Shown here piece after piece: positions 31,711-42,681 of a stretch of DNA of 64,000 nt. Source of the stretch: Pseudomonas proteolytica (GTDB taxonomy: Bacteria > Pseudomonadota > Gammaproteobacteria > Pseudomonadales > Pseudomonadaceae); NCBI RefSeq assembly GCF_007858275.1, contig NZ_VFEV01000014.1, forward strand, positions 1-64,000, read 5' to 3'. A program made the translations under genes and the position numbers. The stretch's first letter is position 1. Each line of letters begins with the position of its first letter. The notes beneath the pieces are model-generated. The model saw only the letters and a list, made by a program, of their open reading frames with translations, was not told where the DNA came from and made no database searches.

Positions 31711-32835
31711 TCAGACACGATAGTAACGCTGTGGCACGAATGGCATTTTACTTACACGAAGTGGCACCTTTTTCCCACGCACCAACGCAGAGACTTCGCT
31801 ATCCAACGCGGTAAAGGCCGTGTCGAGGTAGCCCATGGCGAGCGGGCCGCCCAGGCTTGGGCCAAAGCCGCCGCTGCACACGGTGCCGATCACGGTGCCG
31901 TGGTCGTCGACAATCTCTGCCCCTTCACGCACCGGCGTGCGCTCCTGTGGCAACAAGCCAACGCGCTTGCGGCTGATACCGGTCTGCTGCTGGGTGAAGA
32001 TCCGGTCTGCGCCCGGGAAGCCACCGGCACGCGCACCATCAGCACGGCGGACCTTGGAGATGGCCCACAGCAGGCTGGCCTCAATCGGGGTAGTTTCGCT
32101 GTTCATATCGTGCCCATAGAGGCACAGCCCGGCTTCCAGGCGCAGGGAGTCTCGAGCGCCCAGGCCAATGGCAGCTACTTCCGTTTCGGCCAGCAGGCTG
32201 CGCGCCAGGCTCTCGGCATTGGCCGCGGGGACGGAGATTTCAAAACCGTCTTCGCCGGTATAACCGGAACGGCTGACATAGCACTCCACCCCCAGCAGGC
32301 GCAGGGGTGCGAACTGCATAAAGGTCATCTTGGTCACTTCCGGGGCCAGGCGCGCCAGCACCTTCACCGCCGCCGGGCCTTGCAAGGCCAACAGGGCGCG
32401 CTCTTCAAACAGCGGCTCGATCTGGCAGTGCTCGCCGATATGCTGGCGCAGGTGGGCCAGGTCTTGATCCTTGCAGGCGGCGTTGACCACCAGGAACAAT
32501 TCGTCGTTACCCAGGTTGGCAACCATCAGGTCATCGAGGATGCCGCCCTGCTCGTTGGTGAACATGGCGTAGCGTTGCATGCCCACTGGCAGGTCGATGA
32601 TATCCACGGGCACCAGGGTTTCCAGGGCCTTGGCGGCATTGGCCCCGGTCAGGCGGATCTGGCCCATGTGCGACACATCGAACAACCCGGCCTGTTCACG
32701 GGTGTGCAAGTGCTCCTTCATAACACCCAGTGGGTATTGCACCGGCATGTCATAGCCGGCGAACGGCACCATGCGTGCGCCCAGTTCAAGATGCAGGGCG
32801 TGCAGCGGGGTTTTCAACAGGGTTTCGGTGGACAT
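31711..32835 (-). CDS. gcvT: Aminomethyltransferase (glycine cleavage T protein)
   Basis: A 374-residue T protein that passes the methylene carbon from the lipoyl-bound intermediate on GcvH to tetrahydrofolate, releasing ammonia. Family motifs GYDMPVQYP, GLFDVSHMGQIRL and SRSGYTGEDGFEISV are present, with the C-terminal beta-barrel domain. It is the last gene of the leftward gcvH-gcvP-sdaA-gcvT operon, 39 bases after sdaA, with a ribosome site before ATG 32835. Confidence 0.95.
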   Translation of the reverse strand: MSTETLLKTPLHALHLELGARMVPFAGYDMPVQYPLGVMKEHLHTREQAGLFDVSHMGQIRLTGANAAKALETLVPVDIIDLPVGMQRYAMFTNEQGGILDDLMVANLGNDELFLVVNAACKDQDLAHLRQHIGEHCQIEPLFEERALLALQGPAAVKVLARLAPEVTKMTFMQFAPLRLLGVECYVSRSGYTGEDGFEISVPAANAESLARSLLAETEVAAIGLGARDSLRLEAGLCLYGHDMNSETTPIEASLLWAISKVRRADGARAGGFPGADRIFTQQQTGISRKRVGLLPQERTPVREGAEIVDDHGTVIGTVCSGGFGPSLGGPLAMGYLDTAFTALDSEVSALVRGKKVPLRVSKMPFVPQRYYRV

Positions 32836-32874
32836 ATTCAGCTCCTGAAAAACGTGCTGGCGCGTTTATAAGCA

Positions 32875-34251
<1,377 letters not shown>

Positions 34252-34307
34252 GAGTGGTTCTCCGGTTTCTTATTGTTGGACGCAAGCTGCCCTGTGGAAT
34301 GCGATCA

Positions 34308-34396
34308 ATGTGGGAGCTGGCTTGCCTGCGATAGCCTCACCTCGGAGCTACTGATAGACCGAGGTGTCTGCATCGCAGGCAAGCCAGCTCCCACAC
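34308..34396. repeat. REPIN between gcvP and sdaA
   Basis: Inverted copies of ATGTGGGAGCTGGCTTGCCT-type sequence face each other across about 40 bases, inside the operon. It could form a strong RNA hairpin that lowers expression of sdaA-gcvT relative to gcvHP. Confidence 0.9.
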
Positions 34397-34418
34397 TGAC
34401 CGCGTTTCTAAAGTCAGG

Positions 34419-37268
34419 TTATGCGTAGCTCTCGATCGACGGGCACGCACACACCAGGTTGCGATCACCAAACACGTTATCGACCCGGCCAACCGGCGGC
34501 CAGTACTTGCCTTCGATCAACGACGCCACCGGGTACACCGCTTGTTCGCGGCTGTACGGATGGCTCCATTCACCGACGATTTCAGCAGCGGTGTGCGGTG
34601 CGTTCTTCAGCGGGTTGTCATCCTTGTCCAACGTGCCGTTTTCCACCGCGCGGATTTCTTCGCGGATGGCGATCATGGCGTCGCAGAAACGGTCCAGTTC
34701 TTCCTTGGATTCACTTTCGGTCGGCTCGATCATCAAGGTGCCGGCGACTGGGAACGACATGGTCGGCGCATGGAACCCAAAGTCGATCAGGCGCTTGGCC
34801 ACGTCATCGACGCTGATACCGCTGCTGTCCTTGAGCGGGCGCAGGTCGAGGATGCATTCGTGTGCCACCAAGCCGTTGCTGCCGGTGTACAGCACCGGGT
34901 AGTGCTCTTCCAGGCGACGGGAAATGTAGTTGGCATTGAGGATCGCCAACTGCGAAGCGCGCTTGAGGCCCGCGCCGCCCATCATGCTGATGTACATCCA
35001 GGTGATCGGCAAAATGCTTGCGCTGCCGAATGGCGCCGCGCACACCGCGCCCTCCTTGCGTTCCATGGCCGCGTGGCCGGGCAGGAACGGCGTGAGGTGT
35101 GACTTGACGCCAATCGGGCCAACGCCCGGGCCGCCACCACCGTGGGGGATGCAAAAGGTCTTGTGCAGGTTCAGGTGGGACACGTCGCCGCCGAACTTGC
35201 CTGGGGCGCACAGGCCGACCATGGCGTTCATGTTGGCGCCGTCGATATACACCTGGCCGCCGTTGTCGTGGATGATCCCGCAGATTTCGCGGATGCCTTC
35301 CTCGAACACGCCGTGGGTCGACGGGTAGGTGATCATCAGCGCGGCGAGGTGTTCGCGATGCTCGATAGCCTTGGCGCGCAGGTCTTCAATGTCCACGTTG
35401 CCACGGGCGTCGCACGCGGTGACGACCACGCGCATGCCGGCCATGTTGGCGGTGGCCGGGTTGGTGCCGTGGGCCGACGATGGGATCAGGCAGATATCGC
35501 GGCGCTCTTCGCCACGGCTCTGGTGATAGGCGCGGATCGCCAAGAGGCCTGCGTACTCACCCTGGGAACCGGCGTTCGGTTGCAGGGAGATGGCGTCGTA
35601 ACCGGTGGCCGCGCAAAGCATGGCTTCCAGTTCGCTGGTCAGTTGCAGGTAGCCGGCACTTTGTGCGGCCGGGGCGAACGGGTGCAGGGCGCCAAACTCG
35701 GCCCAGGTCACCGGGATCATTTCACTGGCAGCGTTGAGCTTCATGGTGCACGAGCCCAGCGGGATCATGGTGCGATCCAGTGCCAGGTCCTTGTCGGCCA
35801 GCTTGCGCAGGTAGCGCATCAACTCGGTTTCGGAGTGATAACGGTTGAACACCGGGTGGCTGAGGATCGGCGACTGACGCAGCAGTGCGGCGGGCAGGGT
35901 GCTGTCGACGCTGGCGGCCAGGGCGGCGAAGTCTGGCAGGGCTTTACCGCCTGCGAACACGCTCCACAGGGTTTCGATATCGGCTTGGGTGGTGGTTTCG
36001 TCCACCGACAGGCCCAGGCGTGCCGCGTCCACTACGCGCAGGTTGATGCGCTGGGCGCGGGCCTTGTCGTGCAGGGCAGCGGTGTTGGCGCCGGTGGCCA
36101 GGGTCAGGGTGTCGAAGAACGTCTCTTGTTCAACCGTGAGGCCCAGCGCGGTCAAGCCATTGGCCAGGATCGCGGCCAGGTGATGGATACGCGTAGCGAT
36201 CTGCACCAGGCCTTTGGGGCCGTGGTACACCGCGTACATGCTGGCGATGTTGGCCAGCAGCACTTGGGCGGTGCAGATGTTGCTGGTGGCTTTCTCGCGG
36301 CGGATATGTTGCTCGCGGGTCTGCATGGCCAGACGCAGGGCCGGCTTGCCGAAACGGTCCACGGACACCCCGACCAGACGGCCCGGCATATCGCGCTTGA
36401 ACGCATCCTTGGTGGAGAAGTACGCCGCGTGCGGGCCACCAAAGCCCAGCGGCACGCCGAAGCGTTGGGCACTGCCGATGGCCACGTCGGCACCGAACTC
36501 GCCCGGTGGGGTCAGCAGGGTCAGGGCCAGCAGGTCGGCGGCCACCGCCACCAGGGCGTTGGCGGCGTGGAAGCGTTCGGTCAGTTCGCGGTAGTCGAAT
36601 ACGTCGCCGTTGCTGGCCGGGTATTGCAGCAGGGCGCCGAAGAACGGGCTGACGTCGGTCAGCTCGCGTTCATCGCCCACCACCACATCAATGCCCAGCG
36701 GCTCGGCACGGGTGCGCAGCACGTCGAGGGTTTGCGGGTGGCTGTGCACCGAGGCGAAGAAGGCGTTGCTGCCTTTGTTCTTGCTCAGGCGCTTGCAGAA
36801 GGTCATGGCTTCGGCGGCGGCGGTGGCTTCGTCGAGCAGGGAAGCGTTGGCGATCGGCAGGCCGGTGAGGTCGCTGATCAGGGTCTGGAAGTTCAGCAGC
36901 GCTTCCAGGCGGCCCTGGGAAATCTCTGGCTGGTACGGCGTGTAGGCGGTGTACCAGGCCGGGTTTTCCAGCAGGTTGCGCAGGATCGGCGACGGCGTGT
37001 GGCAGTTGTAGTAGCCCTGGCCGATATAAGTCTTGAACAGTTGGTTCTTGGCCGCGATGGCCTTGATCGACGCCAGGGCATCGGCTTCGCTCAGGCCGTC
37101 GCTCAGCCCCAGCACGGCGGTGCCCTTGATGCTTTCCGGGATCACGCTGGCGCTCAGGGCTTCGAGGGAATCAAAGCCCAGGGTCGCAAGCATCTGCTGC
37201 TCGTCGTCCTGGCGCGGGCCGATATGGCGGGCGATAAATTCGTTGGCGGTGGTCAATTGAACGGTCAT
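34419..37268 (-). CDS. gcvP: Glycine dehydrogenase (decarboxylating), P protein
   Basis: A 949-residue PLP enzyme that decarboxylates glycine and loads aminomethyl on GcvH. Both homologous halves are fused in one chain, as usual in proteobacteria; the PLP lysine lies in [18 protein letters not shown] in the second half. ATG 37268 with GAGGAG upstream matches the family start [19 protein letters not shown]; an ATG at 37292 is rejected. It begins ten bases after the gcvH stop. Confidence 0.96.
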   Translation of the reverse strand: MTVQLTTANEFIARHIGPRQDDEQQMLATLGFDSLEALSASVIPESIKGTAVLGLSDGLSEADALASIKAIAAKNQLFKTYIGQGYYNCHTPSPILRNLLENPAWYTAYTPYQPEISQGRLEALLNFQTLISDLTGLPIANASLLDEATAAAEAMTFCKRLSKNKGSNAFFASVHSHPQTLDVLRTRAEPLGIDVVVGDERELTDVSPFFGALLQYPASNGDVFDYRELTERFHAANALVAVAADLLALTLLTPPGEFGADVAIGSAQRFGVPLGFGGPHAAYFSTKDAFKRDMPGRLVGVSVDRFGKPALRLAMQTREQHIRREKATSNICTAQVLLANIASMYAVYHGPKGLVQIATRIHHLAAILANGLTALGLTVEQETFFDTLTLATGANTAALHDKARAQRINLRVVDAARLGLSVDETTTQADIETLWSVFAGGKALPDFAALAASVDSTLPAALLRQSPILSHPVFNRYHSETELMRYLRKLADKDLALDRTMIPLGSCTMKLNAASEMIPVTWAEFGALHPFAPAAQSAGYLQLTSELEAMLCAATGYDAISLQPNAGSQGEYAGLLAIRAYHQSRGEERRDICLIPSSAHGTNPATANMAGMRVVVTACDARGNVDIEDLRAKAIEHREHLAALMITYPSTHGVFEEGIREICGIIHDNGGQVYIDGANMNAMVGLCAPGKFGGDVSHLNLHKTFCIPHGGGGPGVGPIGVKSHLTPFLPGHAAMERKEGAVCAAPFGSASILPITWMYISMMGGAGLKRASQLAILNANYISRRLEEHYPVLYTGSNGLVAHECILDLRPLKDSSGISVDDVAKRLIDFGFHAPTMSFPVAGTLMIEPTESESKEELDRFCDAMIAIREEIRAVENGTLDKDDNPLKNAPHTAAEIVGEWSHPYSREQAVYPVASLIEGKYWPPVGRVDNVFGDRNLVCACPSIESYA

Positions 37269-37278
37269 GGCACGCTCC

Positions 37279-37662
37279 TCAAGCTTGCGCATTGGCTTTG
37301 ATCAGGCGGTCGTACGCATCCTGATCCAACAGCTTAGCTACCGCATCGGCATCGGCCGGTTTAAAGCGGAAGAACCAACCTTCGCCCATCGGGTCTTCGT
37401 TGACCAGTTCCGGGCTGTCGCTGAGCTTGTCGTTCACTGCCAGCACTTCGCCGGTCAAGGGCATGTACACCCCGCTGGCGGCCTTGACCGACTCTACGGT
37501 GGAAGCTTCTGCACCCTGGTCGTAGGCCTGCAGCTCAGGCAGTTGTACGAAAACCACATCACCCAGTGCGTTTTGCGCGAACGCAGTAATACCTACGGTG
37601 ACGCTGCCGTCGGCTTCGGCACGCAGCCATTCGTGATCTTCAGTAAAACGCAATTCGCTCAT
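37279..37662 (-). CDS. gcvH: Glycine cleavage H protein
   Basis: A 127-residue lipoyl carrier of the glycine cleavage system. The lipoylated lysine is in [19 protein letters not shown] (about residues 59-65), in the usual beta-hairpin. It leads the operon, 47 bases behind a predicted sigma-54 start site, and is followed closely by gcvP. Confidence 0.96.
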   Translation of the reverse strand: MSELRFTEDHEWLRAEADGSVTVGITAFAQNALGDVVFVQLPELQAYDQGAEASTVESVKAASGVYMPLTGEVLAVNDKLSDSPELVNEDPMGEGWFFRFKPADADAVAKLLDQDAYDRLIKANAQA

Positions 37663-37720
37663 GGAAACTCCTCAGGGCCAGAATCGTCTGGTGGACGGGA
37701 TTGGAATGGGTAAGTCCTTA

Positions 37721-37735
37721 GCAAAAATGCGGCCA
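37721..37735 (-). promoter_or_regulatory. Sigma-54 promoter of the gcv operon
   Basis: On the leftward strand TGGCCGCATTTTTGC has GG and GC separated by exactly ten bases, matching the -24/-12 consensus (TGGCAC-N5-TTGC). It lies about 59 bases before the gcvH ATG. GcsR-like sites stand 100-200 bases upstream. Confidence 0.75.
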
Positions 37736-37799
37736 ATATATTTTTATCGTTACAAATCAATAAGTTAAAAAATAATGCCGCGTGTGAGTTCCCAACAGC

Positions 37800-37817
37800 T
37801 GTAGCGAAATCGCTACG
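37800..37817. promoter_or_regulatory. Predicted GcsR enhancer site A
   Basis: TGTAGCG-N4-CGCTACG, an 18-base palindromic site similar to the P. aeruginosa GcsR consensus as I recall it (TGTAACG-N4-CGTTCCG). It is centred about 99 bases upstream of the predicted start. Confidence 0.6.
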
Positions 37818-37880
37818 CTTCGATGGCAGAAAAAAAGCCTATGCGGATCAAAGCCTTGCATAGCGAAGGAGGATCAGTGG

Positions 37881-37917
37881 TGTATTGAAAACGTTCCGCT
37901 GTAGCGTTTTCAATACA
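37881..37917. promoter_or_regulatory. Predicted tandem GcsR enhancer sites B and C
   Basis: Site B is TGTATTG-N4-CGTTCCG (37881-37898); site C is TGTAGCG-N4-CAATACA (37900-37917). They are spaced 19 bases centre to centre, and together lie about 180-200 bases upstream of the predicted gcvH start. Confidence 0.65.
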
Positions 37918-38018
37918 TGCGTCCCGCTCGATGAAGCGCCAGTGCATTGATTTATGTAGTGCCCCGCACGCCCATGGCCAACCTATTTTCCCCGCTCCGA
38001 ATCATCAGGACGCGCGAC

Positions 38019-41000
38019 ATGAGCCATTCACCGGCGGCACTTCACGACACTTCACAGGCATATGCCTCCCGCGACTACCTCGGGCGTGTGTTTGCCCAGC
38101 GCCCGACACTGATGCAGGTGGCCGAGTCGATGATCCAGGACTGGCTCGACGAAGGGTTTGCTGGCGCCGGCCTGCGCGCCACGGCTACCTGGATCGGCGT
38201 GCGAACCCAGGCGCCGGGCACATACGGGCAGCTCACTTGCCTGGGAAATGCGTTGATTCGGCGTCGCATGGGGGCTCAGGAGGGGAGCGACAGTGCAGGT
38301 CGCTATCAGTTACTGGTCAGCTCCATCAGTCGAGACCTGGTACCGGCCCCCGCCGGGGTTTCGGTCGACGATATCGAACGCATGCTCGACACCCTGGCCC
38401 CTGGGTTGTTCGAGGCCTTCAGTGCGCGGTTGGTGGCCTTCTGGAATGCGCCGGTGGCGGATGATCCTGGCCTCAGTCGCTGGGGCGCGGTGGGCAAACA
38501 ACTGCGCGCGTGCCTGCTCACGGCCTGGCAAAACCCGCCGCTGACGTCGCAGGAGGGCAGTCAGCTGTTGGGCTTGGGCGACGGCCCGCAGCAGCTTTGG
38601 GGTTATCTGGCGGACCGCCAGGCCCTGGGCCAGCCGGATGCGCTGCATATCTATCAAGTCTATGCCGCCCAGGAAGGCCAGCCGGGGGAGTGGCTGACGC
38701 TGTTGGTCCTGCAGCGCCAGGTGGCGCAGCAGCCGGTGACCCTGGTCTATGTGCCGGTGATGAGTGTGCTCAAACTCACGACGCAGGACGAGTTGGGTCA
38801 CTTGTTGCCGCGCTATATGAGCAACTACAGGCCCGGCCTGCTCGTCAGTTGGGTGCTCAAAGAGCCCCAGGGTGACGTGTTCGATGCACAGGCCCAGGCC
38901 TTGCTGGAGCGCCAACTGCGTAACCTGCAACAGGTCAATTGGCAGGCGCTGCCCGGTGTCGACAGCTACAAGCGCCTGTTCAGCCGGCTCACCGCGCCTC
39001 AGGTGTGGTTCGATGCCGATTATGTCCAGCAGCCCCACGAAGAGCAGTTGCCCCTCTGGTTGCAGACCGCTGACAGTGCTGATCGATACACCTATGGCCA
39101 GTGGCTTGAGCGCTTGGCGCACCTGCAAAAACGCAGCGCTGGCGCATCGTTCCTGGACGGGCTCGATCCGATCGACGTGTATGCGCGCAAGGCGTTGCAA
39201 CGCCAGATGCGCCTGGACTACCCGCACCAGACGCCGGTCAATCCGGATGATTGCCAACTGACGTTTGAACGCACCCAAGGCGCAACGGTGGGCTGGACCG
39301 AGCGCACCACCAAGAGCCTGACGTTGTGGTCGCTGGAAAATCCCTTTGCCACACCCTACGCCAGCGTACAGATCAGCCCAGGGGCGCATGGCGGCTGGGT
39401 CACGCCCGGCTACCTGAAAACACTCATCGAAACCGTCGATGTGGGCCGGCACTATCCGGCGCGACTCAAGGCCGCGTTACTGTCAGACCCGCTAGAGTCG
39501 GCACGCCGCCGGCGTTTGTTTGTCGAGCAGATGGCGCTGCAACTGCCGATGCGAGCCTTGGAAAATCGCTTGCGTCAACGTCATGGGTTCACCGCGGCAG
39601 GCGTGGGGGTGGTGCAGGCCTTGCTGCAGAGCAGCCCCGACCAACCCGTTATCGTTGGCCGGCCCCTGGCGTTTCTGACCCATGCCGGCGGCGTCGTCCA
39701 TAAAGCCAGCAACCTGTTTGTCATCGGCCCGCGGGACAACAGTGAACTGCCCCATATTCTGTATCGGCCCGATCAGGTCGAAGCTGCGCTCCAGCAGTTC
39801 CCCAGCCGCCAGGCGTTGCTCGACGCGATCGCCAGCACAGGCAGCGACCTGCAGGCCGTGGTGCTGGAACGCCTGGACGAAAACAGCCGGGCGCTGTTTG
39901 CCAATGGCGGTTTTCTGCACCCCCATGTCCAGCGTTTTCTGCAGGGCGACGAGTACAGCGCACAGCCAGCGTCCAGCCCAGCCTTGCTCAGTGACGAGGC
40001 GGTGCCGGGGGTGTTTCTTGAGCGCGTCTTTGATGAAAACGCCAGGAACTTCTGGCAGACCGCTGAAAAACAATCCATCTCTACCGAAGCATTACGCTGG
40101 ACGCTGTTCAGAAATGACCTCTGGCAGTTGTTCAACGCGCTTTTGCCCATGCTCAGGGGGCCGGTGGCGGTGGCCGGGTGGCTGTCCCTGGTATTGGGCA
40201 GCTTTCGCACGGTACTCGCGTTGCCAGCCACGGCCAGTGAAGAAGACCGCGCCACGACGCTGGTGGAGTTGATGGGCAGTCTGGCGGGCCTGTTGTTGAG
40301 CCCCATCGTCGGAATCGATGAGCGCCTGCGCCTGAGCGAGACCAGGCCCGTCACCCAGCGCTCGATTGCGCGGCTCGACAGCCTGCCGGTCAGGCATGCC
40401 CGGCAGACGCCGGCGACGTTCGCCTGGCAGCGCTCGCTAGGGGATGTCACCGGGATGGATTTCTCCTGGGCCAATGCGCGCTTACGGCTTGACCCCGCGC
40501 AGCAGGCCCAGCTTGAGACCTTCCACTGGTCGCCGGGGCGCGGTGAGCGGTGGCCGGGACCTCCCACCATCACTTCGCCAGATACGCCTGTCCGCGGGCA
40601 GGTCATGGTCCGGGACGCGCAGGGGACCGTCCGCCATGGCGATTACCTGCTGCTCGACAGCAAGGTGTACGGGGTCAAACAGGCCGAAGGACGCTGGCGA
40701 ATCGTCGACCTCAGAGCACCGCTGCGTCAGGGGCCCTGGCTGCGCAAGAATGCGCGCGGGGTATGGAAGCCGGACGTGGGCCTGCAGTTGCTCGGCGGCC
40801 AGCCCAAACCCTCGGTCGCCAGCCGTCGCGCGAGCATTCAGCGGCATAACCAGATGCTGGACCGTCTTTACCAGGAGGCGACGACGCGCCTGGTGGCGCA
40901 GGAGACGGCGGTCGCTACCGCGCAAAAGCGCTTTCAGAAGGCCCATATGCGCCAACCGGAAAGTTTCACTGAGGCAGAACGGCAAGACATCCGCGCCAGT

Positions 41001-42671
41001 TTTATCGTGCAACTGGAAAAACAAACCCAGGCACAACTCGCCAAACTGGATGCATTGATTGCCTGTAACGCCAACAAACCGGTGGCGCGGTTCGAGCAGG
41101 AAAAGATCCTGCAACTCGAAGACCTCGTCGAAACGCTGCGCATGCAAATGGCGGTGCTGATAACCAGCCGCGCATCCGAGGCGTTCACCGGCGAGCGCCG
41201 CAGCCAGTTGCAAGCGCAACTGGAAGATGAAGACGTCGCCGTTGCCCAGGCCGCGCACCAGACGTTTTTCCAGGCGACGCAGAAGATCATCGGCTACAAC
41301 GACAAACTGATCGAGTTGAGCATCCTGGAACGCAACAACCATGCGCGTCTGGCCCAGGTGCCCGGTTACGACGCACGTCCCGACGCGGTGCCGCCTTCGG
41401 TGCTCGGGACGCCGCTGGACTGGAAGTCTGTCCAGCTGAAAGCCCTGAGTGGCGTGCTGCTGCGCAGGCCGCCGCTCCTGGAGGAATATGACGACTTCAT
41501 GCAGATCAGGTCGTTGATCGATGAGGCGATTCAATCGGTCCAGTCACAAAAAACCTTGCAGGCAGCCGGCCCCCTGAGTGTGCAGCAGCGTATCGAGGGG
41601 TATGACGCGCTGCTGCTTGAGTACGACAACACCCAGGCGCGCCTGCGCGAGTACGACGACACCGCCGTCGACCTGCTGTACGACGGCAGCATCGGGCACG
41701 TAAACCGTCTGCTCAACGCCCTCGAACACGAAGTCAGGGGCTCAATGGCCACACTGCTGCGTGAGCGCGAGCGCACCCCCGGGCGCAAGCCGGGGCCCGC
41801 GCTGGGCGCTGGCAAACGCTTGATCCGAGATCGCAAGAACCGCTACCTGGTGGGGCAGGCCCGTAGTTCTGCTGCGGCGGTGGACGCGGGTGTTGTCGAT
41901 GTCATCAACCCAGTCGATCAGAGCCTGGTGGCGAGCTTTCGCCAGACACCGGGCAGTGAAGCCTTTGAGACGCTCACCGAGACCAGCACAGCGCCCGTGC
42001 GAGCCGTGCGTCCGCTGGAAAAGCTGCTGGGGGATGCGCGCAAACTGCTGGAGCGCCAGGCGATCGTTCTCGACCAGGCCCGCAACGAAGCGCTCCAGGC
42101 CAGCCTGCCCGCCAGCGTCGAGGCCAGGTTGTCGCGCCACAGCGAGAAGATGAACGTGGTGGCCGAAAAAATCCGCAAAGCCCTGGGGCAGGACAGTTCC
42201 CAGGCCACCCAAGAGCCGTTGCTCGGTGAGCTGGCCCAGGGCTCGCGCAACCTGCGCGAGCAAGGCCGGCTGATTCGCATCGAAATGGTCAAGCGCCTGC
42301 CACCCGACGAAGCGGGCATTGCGTATCTGCAAAGCCAGAATCAGGTGCAGATCGTACCGATAGAGGGGCGCATTGCGCTCAAGCGGGCGAATGATTTTTT
42401 GCAGGAATATACGGTCAAGGACATGGACGGCAAGGTCTTGGCCTACGCCCATTTTCATTACCGCACGCCCGCGACACCGAATGCCGACTACAGCGCCGGG
42501 CATTTGAAACGGCCGGAACAGCGCTTCATGAGCTTTCGCAGCCTGGCCGACAAGACCGACAGCGATGTCATCGCCATCTATTATTCGCGGATCAGCGCGG
42601 CCATGGCCCAAAGCCTGTTTTTCAGCGCCACGGGGGCGGTCATGCAACGCGGGCGGCGGATCTTCTGGTGA
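38019..42671 (+). CDS. Giant dermonecrotic-toxin-domain (DUF6543-like) protein
   Basis: A 1550-residue protein without a signal peptide. Its N-terminal part (SRDYLGRVFAQRPTLMQVA) and the central segment (YRPDQVEAALQQFPSRQALL near 580, FLHPHVQRFLQGDEY near 632) resemble large Pseudomonas proteins annotated as dermonecrotic toxin domain / DUF6543. Two short hydrophobic segments (about 713-735 and 750-766) and a long Gln/Glu/Ala-rich coiled coil (about 940-1105) follow. Start ATG 38019 has AGGA nine bases upstream. It lies between gcvH and gcsR, with 10 bases to the convergent gcsR end. No immunity or chaperone gene is adjacent. Toxin role is inference. Confidence 0.75.
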   Translation: MSHSPAALHDTSQAYASRDYLGRVFAQRPTLMQVAESMIQDWLDEGFAGAGLRATATWIGVRTQAPGTYGQLTCLGNALIRRRMGAQEGSDSAGRYQLLVSSISRDLVPAPAGVSVDDIERMLDTLAPGLFEAFSARLVAFWNAPVADDPGLSRWGAVGKQLRACLLTAWQNPPLTSQEGSQLLGLGDGPQQLWGYLADRQALGQPDALHIYQVYAAQEGQPGEWLTLLVLQRQVAQQPVTLVYVPVMSVLKLTTQDELGHLLPRYMSNYRPGLLVSWVLKEPQGDVFDAQAQALLERQLRNLQQVNWQALPGVDSYKRLFSRLTAPQVWFDADYVQQPHEEQLPLWLQTADSADRYTYGQWLERLAHLQKRSAGASFLDGLDPIDVYARKALQRQMRLDYPHQTPVNPDDCQLTFERTQGATVGWTERTTKSLTLWSLENPFATPYASVQISPGAHGGWVTPGYLKTLIETVDVGRHYPARLKAALLSDPLESARRRRLFVEQMALQLPMRALENRLRQRHGFTAAGVGVVQALLQSSPDQPVIVGRPLAFLTHAGGVVHKASNLFVIGPRDNSELPHILYRPDQVEAALQQFPSRQALLDAIASTGSDLQAVVLERLDENSRALFANGGFLHPHVQRFLQGDEYSAQPASSPALLSDEAVPGVFLERVFDENARNFWQTAEKQSISTEALRWTLFRNDLWQLFNALLPMLRGPVAVAGWLSLVLGSFRTVLALPATASEEDRATTLVELMGSLAGLLLSPIVGIDERLRLSETRPVTQRSIARLDSLPVRHARQTPATFAWQRSLGDVTGMDFSWANARLRLDPAQQAQLETFHWSPGRGERWPGPPTITSPDTPVRGQVMVRDAQGTVRHGDYLLLDSKVYGVKQAEGRWRIVDLRAPLRQGPWLRKNARGVWKPDVGLQLLGGQPKPSVASRRASIQRHNQMLDRLYQEATTRLVAQETAVATAQKRFQKAHMRQPESFTEAERQDIRASFIVQLEKQTQAQLAKLDALIACNANKPVARFEQEKILQLEDLVETLRMQMAVLITSRASEAFTGERRSQLQAQLEDEDVAVAQAAHQTFFQATQKIIGYNDKLIELSILERNNHARLAQVPGYDARPDAVPPSVLGTPLDWKSVQLKALSGVLLRRPPLLEEYDDFMQIRSLIDEAIQSVQSQKTLQAAGPLSVQQRIEGYDALLLEYDNTQARLREYDDTAVDLLYDGSIGHVNRLLNALEHEVRGSMATLLRERERTPGRKPGPALGAGKRLIRDRKNRYLVGQARSSAAAVDAGVVDVINPVDQSLVASFRQTPGSEAFETLTETSTAPVRAVRPLEKLLGDARKLLERQAIVLDQARNEALQASLPASVEARLSRHSEKMNVVAEKIRKALGQDSSQATQEPLLGELAQGSRNLREQGRLIRIEMVKRLPPDEAGIAYLQSQNQVQIVPIEGRIALKRANDFLQEYTVKDMDGKVLAYAHFHYRTPATPNADYSAGHLKRPEQRFMSFRSLADKTDSDVIAIYYSRISAAMAQSLFFSATGAVMQRGRRIFW

Positions 42672-42681
42672 AGTTCCTGGC

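Larger units (their letters stand above)
37663..38018. other. Divergent control region of gcvH and the toxin-like gene
   Basis: The 356 bases contain the sigma-54 promoter, three GcsR-like sites, and an imperfect palindrome CTATGC ... GCATAG (37839-37863). No promoter for the rightward gene was recognised. No glycine riboswitch fold was found. Confidence 0.6.

Noticed and set aside
35142..37301. Open reading frame of about 720 codons opposite gcvP
   Set aside because: Same reason: low-complexity Gly/Gln/Val-rich translation, antisense to a clear gene.
37663..38018. Glycine riboswitch before gcvH
   Set aside because: No tandem aptamer pattern was found; sigma-54 and GcsR-like sites explain control better.
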